This document shows, one piece after another, positions 33,000-45,038 of a stretch of 45,038 bases of DNA (its first letter is position 1; the number at the start of each line of letters is the position of its first letter). Origin of the DNA: Alectoria sarmentosa. Lineage: Eukaryota > Ascomycota > Lecanoromycetes > Lecanorales > Parmeliaceae. A program made the translations under genes and the position numbers. The notes under the pieces are model-generated. The model did not search any database. It saw only the letters and a list, made by a program, of their open reading frames with translations, and was not told the DNA's origin. The DNA lies in contig WOGZ01000271.1 of assembly GCA_009733775.1 (NCBI GenBank), positions 1 to 45,038 of the forward strand, given 5' to 3'.

Positions 33000-35900
33000 A
33001 TAATAATTATACGATATCAAATTCTTTATTATTTAAACATATTTCTTTCGTATTTTCGTTAAAAACGAATATAAAATCGCATTTGCATCGATTTAATTAT
33101 AAAATTCGTCGAAAAACCGCGAAAAAATAAAGAAGACTTAACGACTTAAAATCGTTTAATAACGTTATTAATATTATCGATAATAATAATTAATTATTAT
33201 TTAATATTCAAAATCTTAAATTTTTTTACTTTAACGTTTTAAAATTATATAATTTTAAATATATAATTTATAATTATAAGAAAATCATTTTTAAAGAAAT
33301 TTACATTTTCAATAAACGTATTTATAATTATGCTTTATTTATCGATGAAATTATTAATGAAAAAAATCTTTTTTTTTATTTTCAAAATTTAACATTAAAT
33401 TAATATTTCGAAGAAATGAATAATTTTAAACGAGGACTTTTTAAAATATAACATTAATCGATTTTATCGATTAATTAACATTGCGATTCAAGATAAATAT
33501 AATTAAAATAATGAATAAATTGCACATCAAAAAATATTCTCTTAAAAACGTTATCAAAAAACTCGATCTTTAAAAATATTTATAAAACGTTTAATTATAC
33601 GTTATAATATTAAATGTAAATAATCGTTACGTTTATTTGATATAAGTATAATGAAAATCTTGATATTAAAATTCGATTAATAATGTTAATATCGATTTTT
33701 ATTATTATTATATAAACGTTTATTAAAAAATTAAAAGCGAAAAGAGATTTATAAAAAACAATAAATAAATTTAAACAAATTAATCGTTCGAAATAAATCG
33801 ATAATGCACAATTTAAATAACAAAATCAAAATTAATATAATAAATCGCGATAACAAAATCTTAATGTTAATAAATCTTTTTTCTATTTAAATGAAATTAA
33901 TCGTTCACAATATCAATTTCAGCAATTATGTTTTAAAATAAATTTAAAATATTAAAGAAATATTTTAATGATAATTTTATTAAGAAATTTACTCGTTTAA
34001 GTTCTTTTTTAATAACGTTATTGATTTTCTTTGCGCGAAAATCTGATAAAAGATTTCGTTTTTATATAAATTATCGCGTCTTTAACGTTATTATCGTCAA
34101 AAACTAATATTTATTATTTATTAATTCAAAAAATCCTTTCGCGCATTTGTCGAATAAAAGTTTATATAATTTTAAACATTATAATAATCTTTAATAAATT
34201 ATAAATAATCGAAGATAAAGAATAAAAAATTGTCTTTCGCATTCGATACGATTTTTATAAATTTTTGATTATAAATTTTGAATTATATAACGTCTTTTTC
34301 ATTTTTTAAAATTATATTAATGATATATTATACGAATATTTCGATAATTTTTATATTATTTATATTAATGACATTTTAATTTATAATAAAAGTAAAAAGA
34401 AATATATTAAGCATATGCGCTTTATTTTAATACGTCTTCGAAAAACAAAAATTTAAAACGTGTAAAAATGCTCATTTGATGTGATTAAAATTAAATATTT
34501 CGATTTAATTATTATTATTAAAAATGTTTAAATGAATATAAAAAAAGTCTTCGTTATATTCGATTAATTCATATTTAAAATAATTAAAAACGTTTAAAGT
34601 TTCCTAAATTTTGTTAATTTTTATTGACGTTTCATTAAAATTTTTTTATATTTATAAGATTTTTAATTTAATTAATCAAAAACAATCACTTTTTCAAATA
34701 AATTTCGAAATGTTAAAAAGCTTTTAATGATTTTAAAGTCGTTTTTATTTCGACGTTTATTTTATTATATTGTGATTTGAAAAAATAAATCGTGATAAAA
34801 ACGAATATTTCGAATTATATAATCGCAGACGTTATGTTTTAATACGATAAAAATGAAATTTTTAAATTAATTATTTATTTCTCAATTAAGATGTTTCTCG
34901 CAAAATACAATTATGAAATTTATAATAAAAAGTTTTCAATTATTATTCGCGTTTTTGAATTATAACGATTAAAATTAAAAAATATTAAATAATTCGTTAA
35001 TATCTTTTTCGATTATAAGAATTTCGAATATTTTATAATTATTAAACTTTTCAATCGTCGTTAAGCGAGTTGATGTGAATTTTTTCTTAAATTCAATTTC
35101 AAGATTATTTATAAATTTGAAAATTTAAATCGACGCGTAAACGTTTTAATTCGTAAATTTACAAATCTTTTTAAAGATAAAGAAAATTATCGACGTTAAT
35201 ATTAATAATAAATTATTTGAAACTCGAAAATTTAAACATTTAAAATCTTAAATTTTAGAAAATAGTTTTCAAATTCAAATTTATTCTTTTCGTTTTTATT
35301 AATGTTTTTAAAATTAATTAAATTATTTCGAAAAATACGCTCGATGACGAGGAATTAAAATTTAAAAACGAAATTAATCGAATTATAATTTTAAAAGTTG
35401 CGTTCGAATAAACTTATCAAAGCGATAAATAAAGTTTAAAGATTTTTGAAATTTTATAAACGAGTGCTCGCAAATTAAAAGAAATCTTTTTTATTAAATT
35501 AAAAAAATAAAATAAGCGCATTTATTTTTAAAAAAATAAATTTCTCGTTTTCGATAATAATGATATACATTTTAGTATATTTTTTTTATTCACGATTTTT
35601 CGAGTATAAAATATCTCGAAATAATAAAATAATACGAAATTGTTCGTCGCATTTATTAATAATTTAATCTTTTAAATAATGTTAAACGTTTCGTTCGAAA
35701 TTATTATAATTGTTTTCGATTAGAGATTTTTTAAAATAAATATTATGAATTATTTAAATTTTTAAAAATATTCGATCGACGATAAACGAACATTTCGATA
35801 AATTTTATTATCGCTTTATTTGATAACAAAAATTATTTCGAGCGATAATGCATTAATATTTTTATAATAATAAATCGTTTATTTAAAATAATCAAATACG

Positions 35901-36600
35901 TTTTTATAAATAAAAGAAATGCTTTAATAATCGCTTGTGCGTTTTATTTTTATATTTAAAAAGATTTTAAATTTTAAATTTTCATTACTTTTGATCAAAA
36001 AATTCAATTTAAATCGAATTTTTAATTTAAATTATGTTAATTTATTAATATTCAAATACGTTTCTTTATTACTTTTTATTTTAAAATCGACGAACAAACG
36101 AAATAAATTAATGTTATTTTAAAACAATGTTTTCGAATTTACGTTACGTTTTTGCAAAACGATTAAATTTAATAATTATCTTTTATAAAATTCGTTATTA
36201 ATAATCACGCATTAAAAACTATTAAATTTAACTTCTTCTTTATTAAGTTTAAATAGTATTCACATTTAAGTTTTAAATTTTCAAAGTTTTATAATAATTT
36301 GATTTCGTTTATTGATAAATTCGATTAATTATTAATTAAAGTTTTCGTAATTAAGATATTTAAGATCAATAAAAAATTTGAAAAATAAATAATTCTCGTT
36401 TAATCTTCACACGCGAAATTTGTTAATCGATATTATTAATTCGAATTCAAATATAAAAATAACGATGAAATTTGATTGAATGTTAAAATTTTTATAATTA
36501 TAAAAAGTTGTATAAAAAAGCTTTTTAACAAATTTAAAAAATTATGAAAATTATGAAAATTATAAGTTTTTATGCTATCGCTTAAAATTTTTATTCGATT
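33000..36600 (-). pseudogene. Saturated retroelement relic, probably Gypsy
   Basis: Stops are dense everywhere. Short words recall element 1: GTTAAGCGAGTTGATGTG near 35060 against CTTAAGCGAGTTGATTAAC near 13290 (RNase H region), and AAATAAGCGCATTTATTTTT near 35510 against AAATGCGCATTTATTCTTT near 14135. Collinearity and minus orientation are suggested only. No LTR was found. Confidence 0.3.
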
Positions 36601-37694
36601 AAAATTATTACGATGTTTTTTATATAAATCTTTTACGTTTTATCGCAAATAAATTTCTTTTAAAATAAATATAATTTTCATTTATGTTTTTTTTATCGTA
36701 AACATTAATTTGCACGAAGATTATGAAATAAATATAATTTAATATTTTAAAATAATTCGCGAATAGTTTTATTATAAAATTAAATGAATTAATTATAATT
36801 AATTATTTAAGCTTAAATCTTTTAAATATATACGCATTATTATTAATATTATAAACGCATTTTATATTAAAAATATTATAATTAAAGAATTTGCAACGTA
36901 AAAATTATTTAAAAAAGATTTTAATGATTTTCAATTCGACATTAATAAAGATTTTAATAATAATTCGAAGAGCATTTTGTTTACATTTTAAGAAAACTTA
37001 AAAATCTTATAAATCGATCTCGAAAACATGTTTTAAATATTATTATCAAAAAATTTATCATAAAACGATTTTTATAAACTTTGTAATCGATCGTATATAT
37101 TTCGAAAAATTTCTATTAATTATATAAACTCTTATATATATTTATCGATTATATTTTAACGATATTTTTATATGCATTTAATAAGTATAAAAAATAATTT
37201 TCAATATATTTTTCGAATTTTCACTCTCTTTATTTATATTTATATTAATTCAATTCGAGTTTTTATTCACAAAAACTTTAAAATTCGTGTTAAATTAAAT
37301 CGAATTTTTCGTTTATTTTCGATAAAAAGTTGAAATTTGCATTTTTTTTATTTGAATTTAATTTTTATAAAAATTCGAATTTTAAAAAAAGAATATTATT
37401 ACGATTCGAAAATATGTCTTTATTAAAAATTCTAAGTCATATTTATCTCAATTATTTAAATGTTATTTTCATTCGAATTATTCAAAACTTAATTTAAAAC
37501 GATTAAGTTCGTTTCATTTTAATTAATTGAATATCGCGTTAATTACATTCGATTTAACGTTCGAGTTACGAAAAATATTTAAACGCACAAAGTACTCTTT
37601 TTTCTTTTTTCTCTTTACGTTCGTTTTATATAATATACTTAATTTGTAACTATTAAATATTATTTTAAATATAATATTATTTAGTCTTTCGCTT
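36601..37694. other. AT-rich spacer
   Basis: No gene, repeat boundary or RNA gene is recognised. The 77-codon minus frame at 37523-37756 runs into the terminal repeat of copy 4 and is not taken as coding. Confidence 0.5.
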
Positions 37695-38213
37695 ATAAAA
37701 ATAAAAGAATAAGATAAAATTAAGTTAAAATATTTTAAATTTATATATATAGTCAATCAAAAAATTAAGTAATTTTCTTATTTCGAATAGCGTTTGAATA
37801 GCGGCGTTTAGGTCTCTCGAGCGCCCTCATAAAAAAAAATATAAAAGTTTTACATCTTTTATTCTTTATCTTTCAAAAGATATAATTTCTTTATAATTTC
37901 ATAAATTATATAATTCGATATACGCTTTTTAATGATATAACAATTATGAAATTTAAATGTTTATATATTGATATATATTTAATTCAAATATATTATTATT
38001 CGAAACGATAAAGCGACTTTCAAAAAATCTTTACGCTTATTCAACGAATTATTTTCCTTTTTAAATAACATTATAATTTTTTATTATATTTATAAAACTA
38101 TTATGTCGTTGAAATTGCATAAGTTTATTTTATAATAATAATTATATAAATATATAATATAAATCTTCAAAAGTTGCGAGAAATCGATCATAAAAGATTG
38201 AACACATTTTTTT
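37695..38213 (-). mobile_element. 1.17 kb TIR element, copy 4 (inverted, truncated)
   Basis: It begins with the terminal repeat (AATAAAAGAATAAGATAAAAT, then TTTAAATTTATATATATAGTCAATCA) and continues GAATAGCGGCGTTTAGGTCTC. It runs to TAAAAGATTGAACACATTTTT, matching copy 1 in reverse from 7697 down to about 7165. The remaining 640 bases are missing. Mutation is moderate. Confidence 0.6.
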
Positions 38214-38934
38214 AAAACATTATTTTCTTTTTTATATCGTTATATTTTTATAACTATTTCTTATCACATTCTTTTTGAGAATTTAAAAAGATAAATTAAG
38301 TGATGTACGCGCATTTTTAGATTCTTTTCTATAATAAATTTTACTGCTATTTCTTTTTAACATTTTTATTACATAATATCGTAATTTGTTTTTTATATAT
38401 TTTATACTTAATATCTCATAAATCGTAATCGCAAATCTTTCAATTATTCGACTTTTCATTTATATATTTATATATTTATTATATTATAAAATCGTCGTTA
38501 AGTATATAATCTTTTAACTTTTTATTTATATATTTATACACTCATTATATTATGAAATTAATTTTATAATTATCTTTTTATCGCGTGTTTCAAAGACTCG
38601 TAAATAAAGAAAATGAAATCAAATATCGTTTATAACGATGTTGTTTGTACTTAATTATTATTATAACAAACTCACTTTTTTCGTATAATGCGTTTATAGT
38701 AATCGTTATTATATATTTAAATTTAATACGATTAAGATTGCCTAAATCTTAAAAGTTTCGTGATGTTGTTTTTTATGCCTCGTTAATTAACATCGATATA
38801 TGATTTATTACGACTTAAAAGCGATTAAATTTTAAATCGAATAGTTATTATTATATTAAAGAACGAAATAATGTTAAATGTTTATATTTCGATATAAACG
38901 AAATAATAATTATTAAAAGAAAATATATATTATA
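38214..38934. other. AT-rich spacer
   Basis: The segment 38230-38420 is slightly less decayed (for example GATGTACGCGCATTTTTAG) but has no ORF or motif I recognise. Confidence 0.5.
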
Positions 38935-39045
38935 AAGTCGAATATGTAAATAACGTTAAGTCGCGCTAGACTCGATCGAGTTATTTAAAAATATAAGCTA
39001 AAATTATGACATTTTTGTTAAATTTATTTTAAAGTTTATATATAA
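38935..39045. repeat. Direct repeat B, left copy
   Basis: GTTAAGTCGCGCTAGACTCG at 38955, followed by ATCGAGTTAT and then AAAATTATGACATTTTTGTT, corresponds to about 41965-42085. Differences are mostly transitions. It could be the left LTR fragment of a decayed element of about 3 kb. Confidence 0.4.
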
Positions 39046-41964
39046 AAGTTAATTTATTTAATTATTTTAATTATAATTAATATATGTTTATAAAAAAGTT
39101 TCAAGCGAAACATTCATATTCTCGATTTAATTTTTTATTTTAAAATGAAAAATAATATTATTGTTTTCATTTTATAACATAATCTTTTTTCAAAATAAGC
39201 GATAAATTAAGTATCGCGATTAAAAATAATGAAAAACGAATATTCTTTTTTTTATTAAATTTATTTAATAAAAATTTATATAATCGTCTTGATTTATAAA
39301 GAGTTTAAAAATATAAACTTTTTTTTGAAAATTTTATTTATTATAATTATAACGTTTCAATTAAAATAATTATATTTTAAATAAATCGATAAAGAAATAA
39401 TAAAGTTCATAAAAATGTTTTATTAATAACGATTTAAGATAAATAAAAATTTAAGTAATTTTTATTTATTTTTATAATAAGTTTTTAATTTTTTATAAAT
39501 ATAATATTTTTTTATATATCGTGTTATTAAATTTATTATTCGAGGTTAATAATAATAACGTAATAATTTATTATAAATAAACGATTTATTTACGTGTTTA
39601 TCGAAAAACGTATTATATATATATATATTTTTGATAATCGTAATGCGTAAATTCGAATCGTTCGATATATAAAATTTATCGTTTATATATAACAGATTTT
39701 TATAAATTTAACAATTTCTCAATTCGAGTCTAACGTTATTTTTGATAATGTTTGAAAAAAATATAATTTAAAATCTTTATTTAAATAATGTTTTAAATAA
39801 TATCGTTATGTTTATAAACGTTTTTTATTTAACGCAATAAATTCGAAGTTTTAATAACGAAGATTTTCGTTAATTTAATATTTAATTTCTTTTTCAAAGT
39901 CTTTATTAAGGATTTTAATAATAATTTTACATTAAATTTTTTATTATCGAAATCGTTTTATTCGTTGAATTTATACATTATCGCAATTAAATAAATCACG
40001 TTTCTTTTTCATTTTATTTAATAATATAAAGATAAATTTCGAGGCATTTTTTTTTTTTAAATTATCGTTTTTGAAAATGATTTGATAACGATATTATATA
40101 TAATTATTATCGTCGTTTTTAGAAAAATCTTTTATTTTTCGTATTTTGATATTTTATTTCTCAAAACAATATGTGATGCGAAAGTTAAATTTCGATAAAA
40201 GTTTTATATATTTAATTTAACGCGACTTTAATTATTTTGATAATATAAAATATTATAAATTTTAACAATTTGAGATAATTTAAATAGAAGTTTTTATCGA
40301 AATTTTCGTAAATTTTGAATGTTATTTTTCGAAAGCACGAATTATAATCATAAATTTTTTATTATAAATATCATAATTACATTTTATCGAAAACATTTTT
40401 TGAAGAGAAATGCGATAGATTTTAAGATTTCATCGCTTTTTTTTATAATAATACGACGATTATTGAGTAATTAAAAATATTAATTTTCAATCACGTTTTT
40501 TGTTTAAATCGAAATAAACAAATATAAATGCGATAATGAACGTTTTTTTAAATATATTAAATGCGCGTTATTCGAGACCATTCTTCGTTTAAAAATATAT
40601 AAAGTTTTTTTTTATTCGATATATGTAAAATTGATAAAAAATGCGATTATTTTTAAATATTTTAATATAAACTTACGATAAAAGTTGATAAAGCTTTTTA
40701 AAAACGCTTATATATTTTTAATTAACGAAACTCTTTTTATTGCGTTATCGTATCAATTTTTTAAAAAAAAAAATTCGATTTTGTCGAAAATGATAATAAA
40801 ATCGAGATATTTAATTTGAGTAATATAAAAATCGCATTTATTGATATTAAAATAAAGGTTAAGTTATTAAAACTTTTTTAAAAACTTTTTTACGTGAAAA
40901 ACGTGTTTTTTTTTATATTATTATGAATGAAAATATCGTTAAAATACGTTATATAAAAAACGTTTAAATATTTTTTTAATATATTATTAATAAATGTTTA
41001 AAATATAATAAAAGCGTTATATAAATAAAAAAAATATTATTATTCATTTATAAAAATTATATCTCGTAAGAAAAATTATCTTTTTTTTAAAATCTTTTTT
41101 TGATTTATATTTCGCTAAATATAATTATAATATTAAGTTTATTATAAATTCGAATTGCGCAAAGTTTGATAAAGTTTTTTTTAATTAACGATAATATATT
41201 TTAATTAAAAACGATAAAAGCATTAAAAGCTCGATAATCGATATAAAATTTAAATTCTTTATTAAAAAAATTTATAATAAAAACGAAAATAACGTAAAAC
41301 GATATATTAAATTAAATAAATTTTTTTTTTAACATCTCATCGATGTATTTTTTAATTATAAATGTTTATTTTTTAAATATATAATAAATTCTTTTCGTAA
41401 AAAATATCGTCTTTTTTTTGAAATATATTTCGCGATTAATAAACGACGTGATAATAATTCGTTTATTTTTATAAGATTTTATATTTTAATTTATTTATAA
41501 TTTATTTTAAATATAAATTATTTTACTTTTTTTATATTAAAAGACATTTTTTTCATTTTGTTAAAGAATTTTTTATAATTTTTTATTATTATTATAAACA
41601 TGTTCGTCGTAAAATTAATTTTTTCGAAAGATAAAGAAGATTAAAATAATTGTTCGAAATCTTGAAATTATATTGCGATAATTTCATTTTTTGATTTTTT
41701 CGTTATTTTAATAAAAACAAAAACAAATTTTCTTATTATATTAACGTATTAAAATAGATTTTTCGATTGAAAATTTCTTTAATTTTTATTATTATTATAA
41801 ATTGTTATAAATTTATTATATAATAAATAATGCGATATATAATAATCAAAATTAAGCGTAATAATTCTTTTTTTTGTTAGAAAATAAACGTAAAATTAAA
41901 ATAATGTATATGTATTCAATATGAATAAAATTCTATTTATGAGAATTTATATAAAATGAAAAAC
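39046..41964. other. AT-rich interior between direct repeats B
   Basis: No ORF, catalytic motif or RNA gene is seen in six frames. Decay is too deep to tell whether this was a retroelement interior. Confidence 0.45.
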
Positions 41965-42085
41965 TTATATAAGTACGTAGATAAGTGTCAAGACACGCTA
42001 AATTCGATCGAGTCTCGCATAATAAATAAAAAGATTAAAAAAATGAAATTATAACATTTTTAAATAAAATATAAAAATCATATCG
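41965..42085. repeat. Direct repeat B, right copy
   Basis: GTCAAGACACGCTAAATTCG at 41987 with ATCGAGTCTCGC and GAAATTATAACATTTTTAAA is parallel to 38935-39045. This copy keeps more C outside CpG. Confidence 0.4.
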
Positions 42086-42725
42086 TTTTAATTATAACGT
42101 TTTTAAATAAATTTAAATTCTTTAAATGCAATAAAAAAATATTGTAAATTTTCACGTAATCTTCGATGATTAATTTAATTAAAATTATATATATAATATT
42201 AAATGTAAACTTATCGTTAATTAAGCGTAATTTATAAAATATCTTCGATAATTTATTTTTTATAATAAAAGTAACGTTTATAAAATTATATACGAATACT
42301 TTAATATTCGTAAAATAATCGATTTCAATAATATCTTTATTAATATAAACTTGTTTACGAAAATTTAATTATCGTTTATATTATAATAATGTTTCGATAA
42401 TAATGACATTAACGAAAAGCATAATTAAAGTGAGAATAAGATTTTCGTATTTTAATTCTTTAACTTTTATGCGTAAACGTTACACTAAATTTTTTATATC
42501 GATTTAATTAAAAATATTTAATTTTTCGATTTTTTAAGAAATTCAATAAGTTTTTTTGATTTTTTTTAATCTTTACGATTTTTATTATAATTTCAATTTA
42601 ATTTTCATTAAAAGATTTTACGTTTCAATATAACGCATTTTCATTATCGAAGCGATAATTAATTTTAAAACATTTTTAATAATATTTCTCTTTTACGATT
42701 CGATCGATTAAAGTTTTTAAATAAT
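42086..42725. other. AT-rich spacer
   Basis: Nothing gene-like is seen. Confidence 0.5.
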
Positions 42726-42730
42726 AATAT

Positions 42731-42922
42731 TGGCAAGGTTTTCGATAGAAATGAGGTTTCTATATCACGGAATGACCTTTCTGATATACGAAAACAAAAG
42801 AACAAAAGAAAATAGGAAAACAAGTCATGTCATTGAGTGTGTGATGATTCTTGTATTCTCTATGCTAAGAAAGCTACGTTATATTAAATGCCAAGCTGCC
42901 TAGCAAGCAAGCAACCATAACA
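42731..42922 (+). mobile_element. Solo LTR, little mutated, with 5-bp target duplication
   Basis: The LTR is 192 bases, TGGCAAGGTTTTCGATAG... to ...GCAAGCAACCATAACA, with TG/CA ends and AATAT on both sides (42726-42730, 42923-42927). The layout resembles the LTRs of elements 1 and 2: a mid-block ATTCTTGTATTCTCTATGCTAAG and an end CCAAGCTGCCTAGCAAGCAAGC...ATAACA. It is the same broad family but a different member. No internal region or second LTR is present, so it arose by LTR-LTR recombination. Non-CpG cytosines abound. The orientation given follows the other LTRs as printed. Confidence 0.75.
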
Positions 42923-42927
42923 AATAT

Positions 42928-44982
42928 TCAATATTTTAATATAAAAAATCTTACTTAAAATTGTTTAATCGATGTTTTTTTATTAAATAAAGAGTTTTTA
43001 TTATATGTTAATAATTTAACGAATTCTTCAATTACTTTTTAATCGTTTTTTAATTTATTATTTTTATTTAAAAATGTATTATCGATGATTTTTACATTTG
43101 CGACGATATAATATAGACGCGCGATTATATCTCGAAATGAAATAAAGTTTTTATTAAAAGTTCGATATTTTAATCGTATATAAATTAATCGTTTTAAATT
43201 AAATACTTTCAAAATGTTTACATTATTTAAAAATGCGATTGTTGCGTTAAAACGAATATAAAAAATCTCGAAAAATTTCTTTTTGTTTTTAACATTTATA
43301 TCGAAATTTGAATTATGAATTCAACGTTTAATTTAATAAGTTTATCGTATATTTTAAATGTTTTTCGATTTTTTAATTATTTCGTTTATCGTAAAATAAA
43401 AATTGTGATAAACTATATTCGAACGAATTTTAATAATATCGAAAATCGTATTTTTATGATAATTTCTTATATAATCGATTTTATCGAGTTTAATAGAAAA
43501 TTGTTTAACACTTTATTTAAATTTCGCATAAAAATATATACGTTAATCGTTTTATTTATGACGATTTTTTTTAAAATTGTGAAAGTTTTTCACATTCGAA
43601 TATTTTTTATTAACGTTAATAACGATTTTCGTAACATTTATTTTTATAATAAATATGTAATGTCGACTATTTTTTTTTAGGAAATTGATAAAAAAAGCGT
43701 TATTATAACGTAAATAAATCTTTATATAATATTTCTTCGCATCGAAGTTTATTAATTTCTTTTCGTATAATTATTTCGTAATTGTAACTTTAAGTTGTTC
43801 GTTTATATTATATAAATTTTTCGTTATAATACGAGATTTATCTCATAATCGTCGAATCTTCGCAACGTTTTCTTTTTTTAATAATATATATATTAACGTT
43901 TTTCAATTATTAAGTTAAATCACGAAATTTAATTTAATTTTTTTTTTTATTAATTTTTTTTTTATTGAAATACGATTAAGTTTTTTCGATAAATTTAAAC
44001 ATTTTTAATTATATTTTTAAATGCATTATATTATTTTTTAGAAGATTTAATTACAATATTAACGAAGTTTTTAAATAAATTAATAATCGCATAAACGAAA
44101 TTCGCGTCGTTTATAATAATATTCGTTAATAACATTTTATTTTAAAGATCGTTTAATTCGATAATAAATCTTTTAACGCATCGACGTAATTTTTTTAAAT
44201 AAATTTCAAACATTTTCGATTAAGCTTTTTTTGATAATTTTTTTTATTTAAATTATATTAAATAAAAACGAATTTTCACGATTCGAGTCTTAATCACTTT
44301 TATCGAAATTATTAAATAATAATAAATATTGCACGTCGTTTATTATATTTATTATAATGTTTTAATTTTAATTTTATATTTTAACAAATTTTGATATAAG
44401 CGTTATTCTCGAATTTATAAAAAAGTTTAATTAAATATCGATTTCATCTTTTATTCGTAATTTCAATTTTTCGTAAATGAAAGATTTTAACGTGATTGTA
44501 ATTAAAATTTAATTATTCATAAAATTAAAACGATCGCTTTCTTTTAATTAATTTCGCGACTTTATTAATGTCTTAATTCGCATTTTAAATTTTTAGCGTA
44601 TTATCGTTAAAATGTAAATAAATAATATACGTGTAATAGTATTTTCGTAATTAATGCGTTTTTTTAATTATATTTTCAATTTCGTTAATAACTCGTTATT
44701 TTTAAAAAGAGAAATAAATAATATTATATTAAAAATTTAATAAATGTGTAATAATTTATATTAATAATATATAAAAAATATTATTTATAAAAAGTAATTA
44801 TAAAAGACGATATTATAAAAAAGATGCGTATTCGTTAAAATATTAAATTAAATTAAGAGTAACGCAATTATAAAAGATATATCGAATATATTAAATATTA
44901 TTATAAATGTAATAAAAATTTATAAGAAAACTTTATAACATTATTTAATAATTTATAAAAATAAAATATTTTTAATTATTAT

Positions 44983-44984
<2 letters not shown>
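42928..44984. other. AT-rich relic region
   Basis: The region is RIP-like throughout. It contains an unusually long open frame at 43315-43680 (listed separately) but no recognisable domain, RNA gene or repeat boundary. Confidence 0.5.
43315..43680 (+). other. 121-codon open frame in AT-rich DNA, function unknown
   Basis: It runs from ATG to TAG with Phe, Ile, Asn and Lys making up most of the composition, as expected for random AT-rich sequence. A motif search by eye found nothing. Its length is unusual where stops are so frequent, so it may be the remnant of a real ORF whose coding strand lacked codons that mutate to stops. I do not call it a gene. Confidence 0.15.

Positions 44985-45038
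<54 letters not shown>
44985..45038. repeat. (TAA)18 microsatellite at window end
   Basis: Eighteen perfect TAA units run to the last base, the complement class of the (TAT)16 at the start. Confidence 0.95.

Noticed and set aside
38945..38990. tRNA-like segment GTCGCGCTAGACTCGATCGAG
   Set aside because: I could not fold a cloverleaf around it, and it recurs as part of direct repeat B.
1..45038. Mitochondrial or plastid DNA because of the low GC
   Set aside because: LTR retrotransposons with target duplications, spliceosomal introns and a nuclear dCMP deaminase gene are present, and no organellar gene is seen.

Overview
The window looks like an AT-rich, heavily mutated compartment of a filamentous ascomycete (Pezizomycotina) nuclear genome. 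The single clear host gene is fungal: a dCMP deaminase split by introns of about 48-61 bases, with GTNNGT-type donors and CTRAY-type branch sites. Almost everything else is transposon sequence or AT-rich spacer. The C residues that survive in it lie mostly in CpG, the pattern expected from repeat-induced point mutation (RIP) that hits CpA/CpT/CpC and spares CpG. The exact taxon cannot be read from the sequence. I searched nothing; all homology statements come from motif recognition.

Layout. 1-6.5 kb: AT-rich relics, a pair of about 200-base direct repeats (3.3 and 4.9 kb) around short tandem repeats, and degenerate Ty3/Gypsy pieces. 6.5-8.9 kb: a tail-to-tail inverted pair of a roughly 1.17 kb terminal-inverted-repeat element. 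9.38-9.65 kb: an unmutated patch built of GTCAACAA repeats. 10501-17887: a full-length Ty3/Gypsy element (element 1; 184-base LTRs, target duplication GTTAT) on the minus strand. 19203-26657: a second full-length Gypsy element (element 2; 204-base LTRs, target duplication ATTTT), also minus strand, with a C-terminal chromodomain. 27.0-28.1 kb and 37.7-38.2 kb: two more copies of the 1.17 kb element in opposite orientations. 29.1-31.3 kb: a normal-composition island with the 5' end of a Tc1/mariner-like element, the complete six-exon dCMP deaminase gene and a convergent hypothetical ORF. 32.5-32.7 kb: an inverted copy of part of the Tc1-like transposase. 33-45 kb: mostly saturated relics, plus a well-preserved 192-base solo LTR with target duplication AATAT at 42.73 kb. 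The window opens with (TAT)16 and closes with (TAA)18.

How the parts relate. The island is a lone functional gene in a transposon graveyard. Multi-kilobase duplicated sequence is saturated with C-to-T/G-to-A changes, while short units (184-204-base LTRs, the solo LTR, the GTCAACAA patch) and the single-copy gene are much less changed. This fits a length-dependent, homology-triggered mutator. The retroelement proteins are broken by exactly these changes: CAA and TGG to stop, and the integrase catalytic Glu to Lys in both elements. I found no convincing undescribed gene system. The more unusual features are the CpG-only retention of C, the palindromic element, the GTCAACAA array, the 7-residue tandem repeat in one Gag-like region and the Tc1 terminus about 100 bases from the deaminase start codon.
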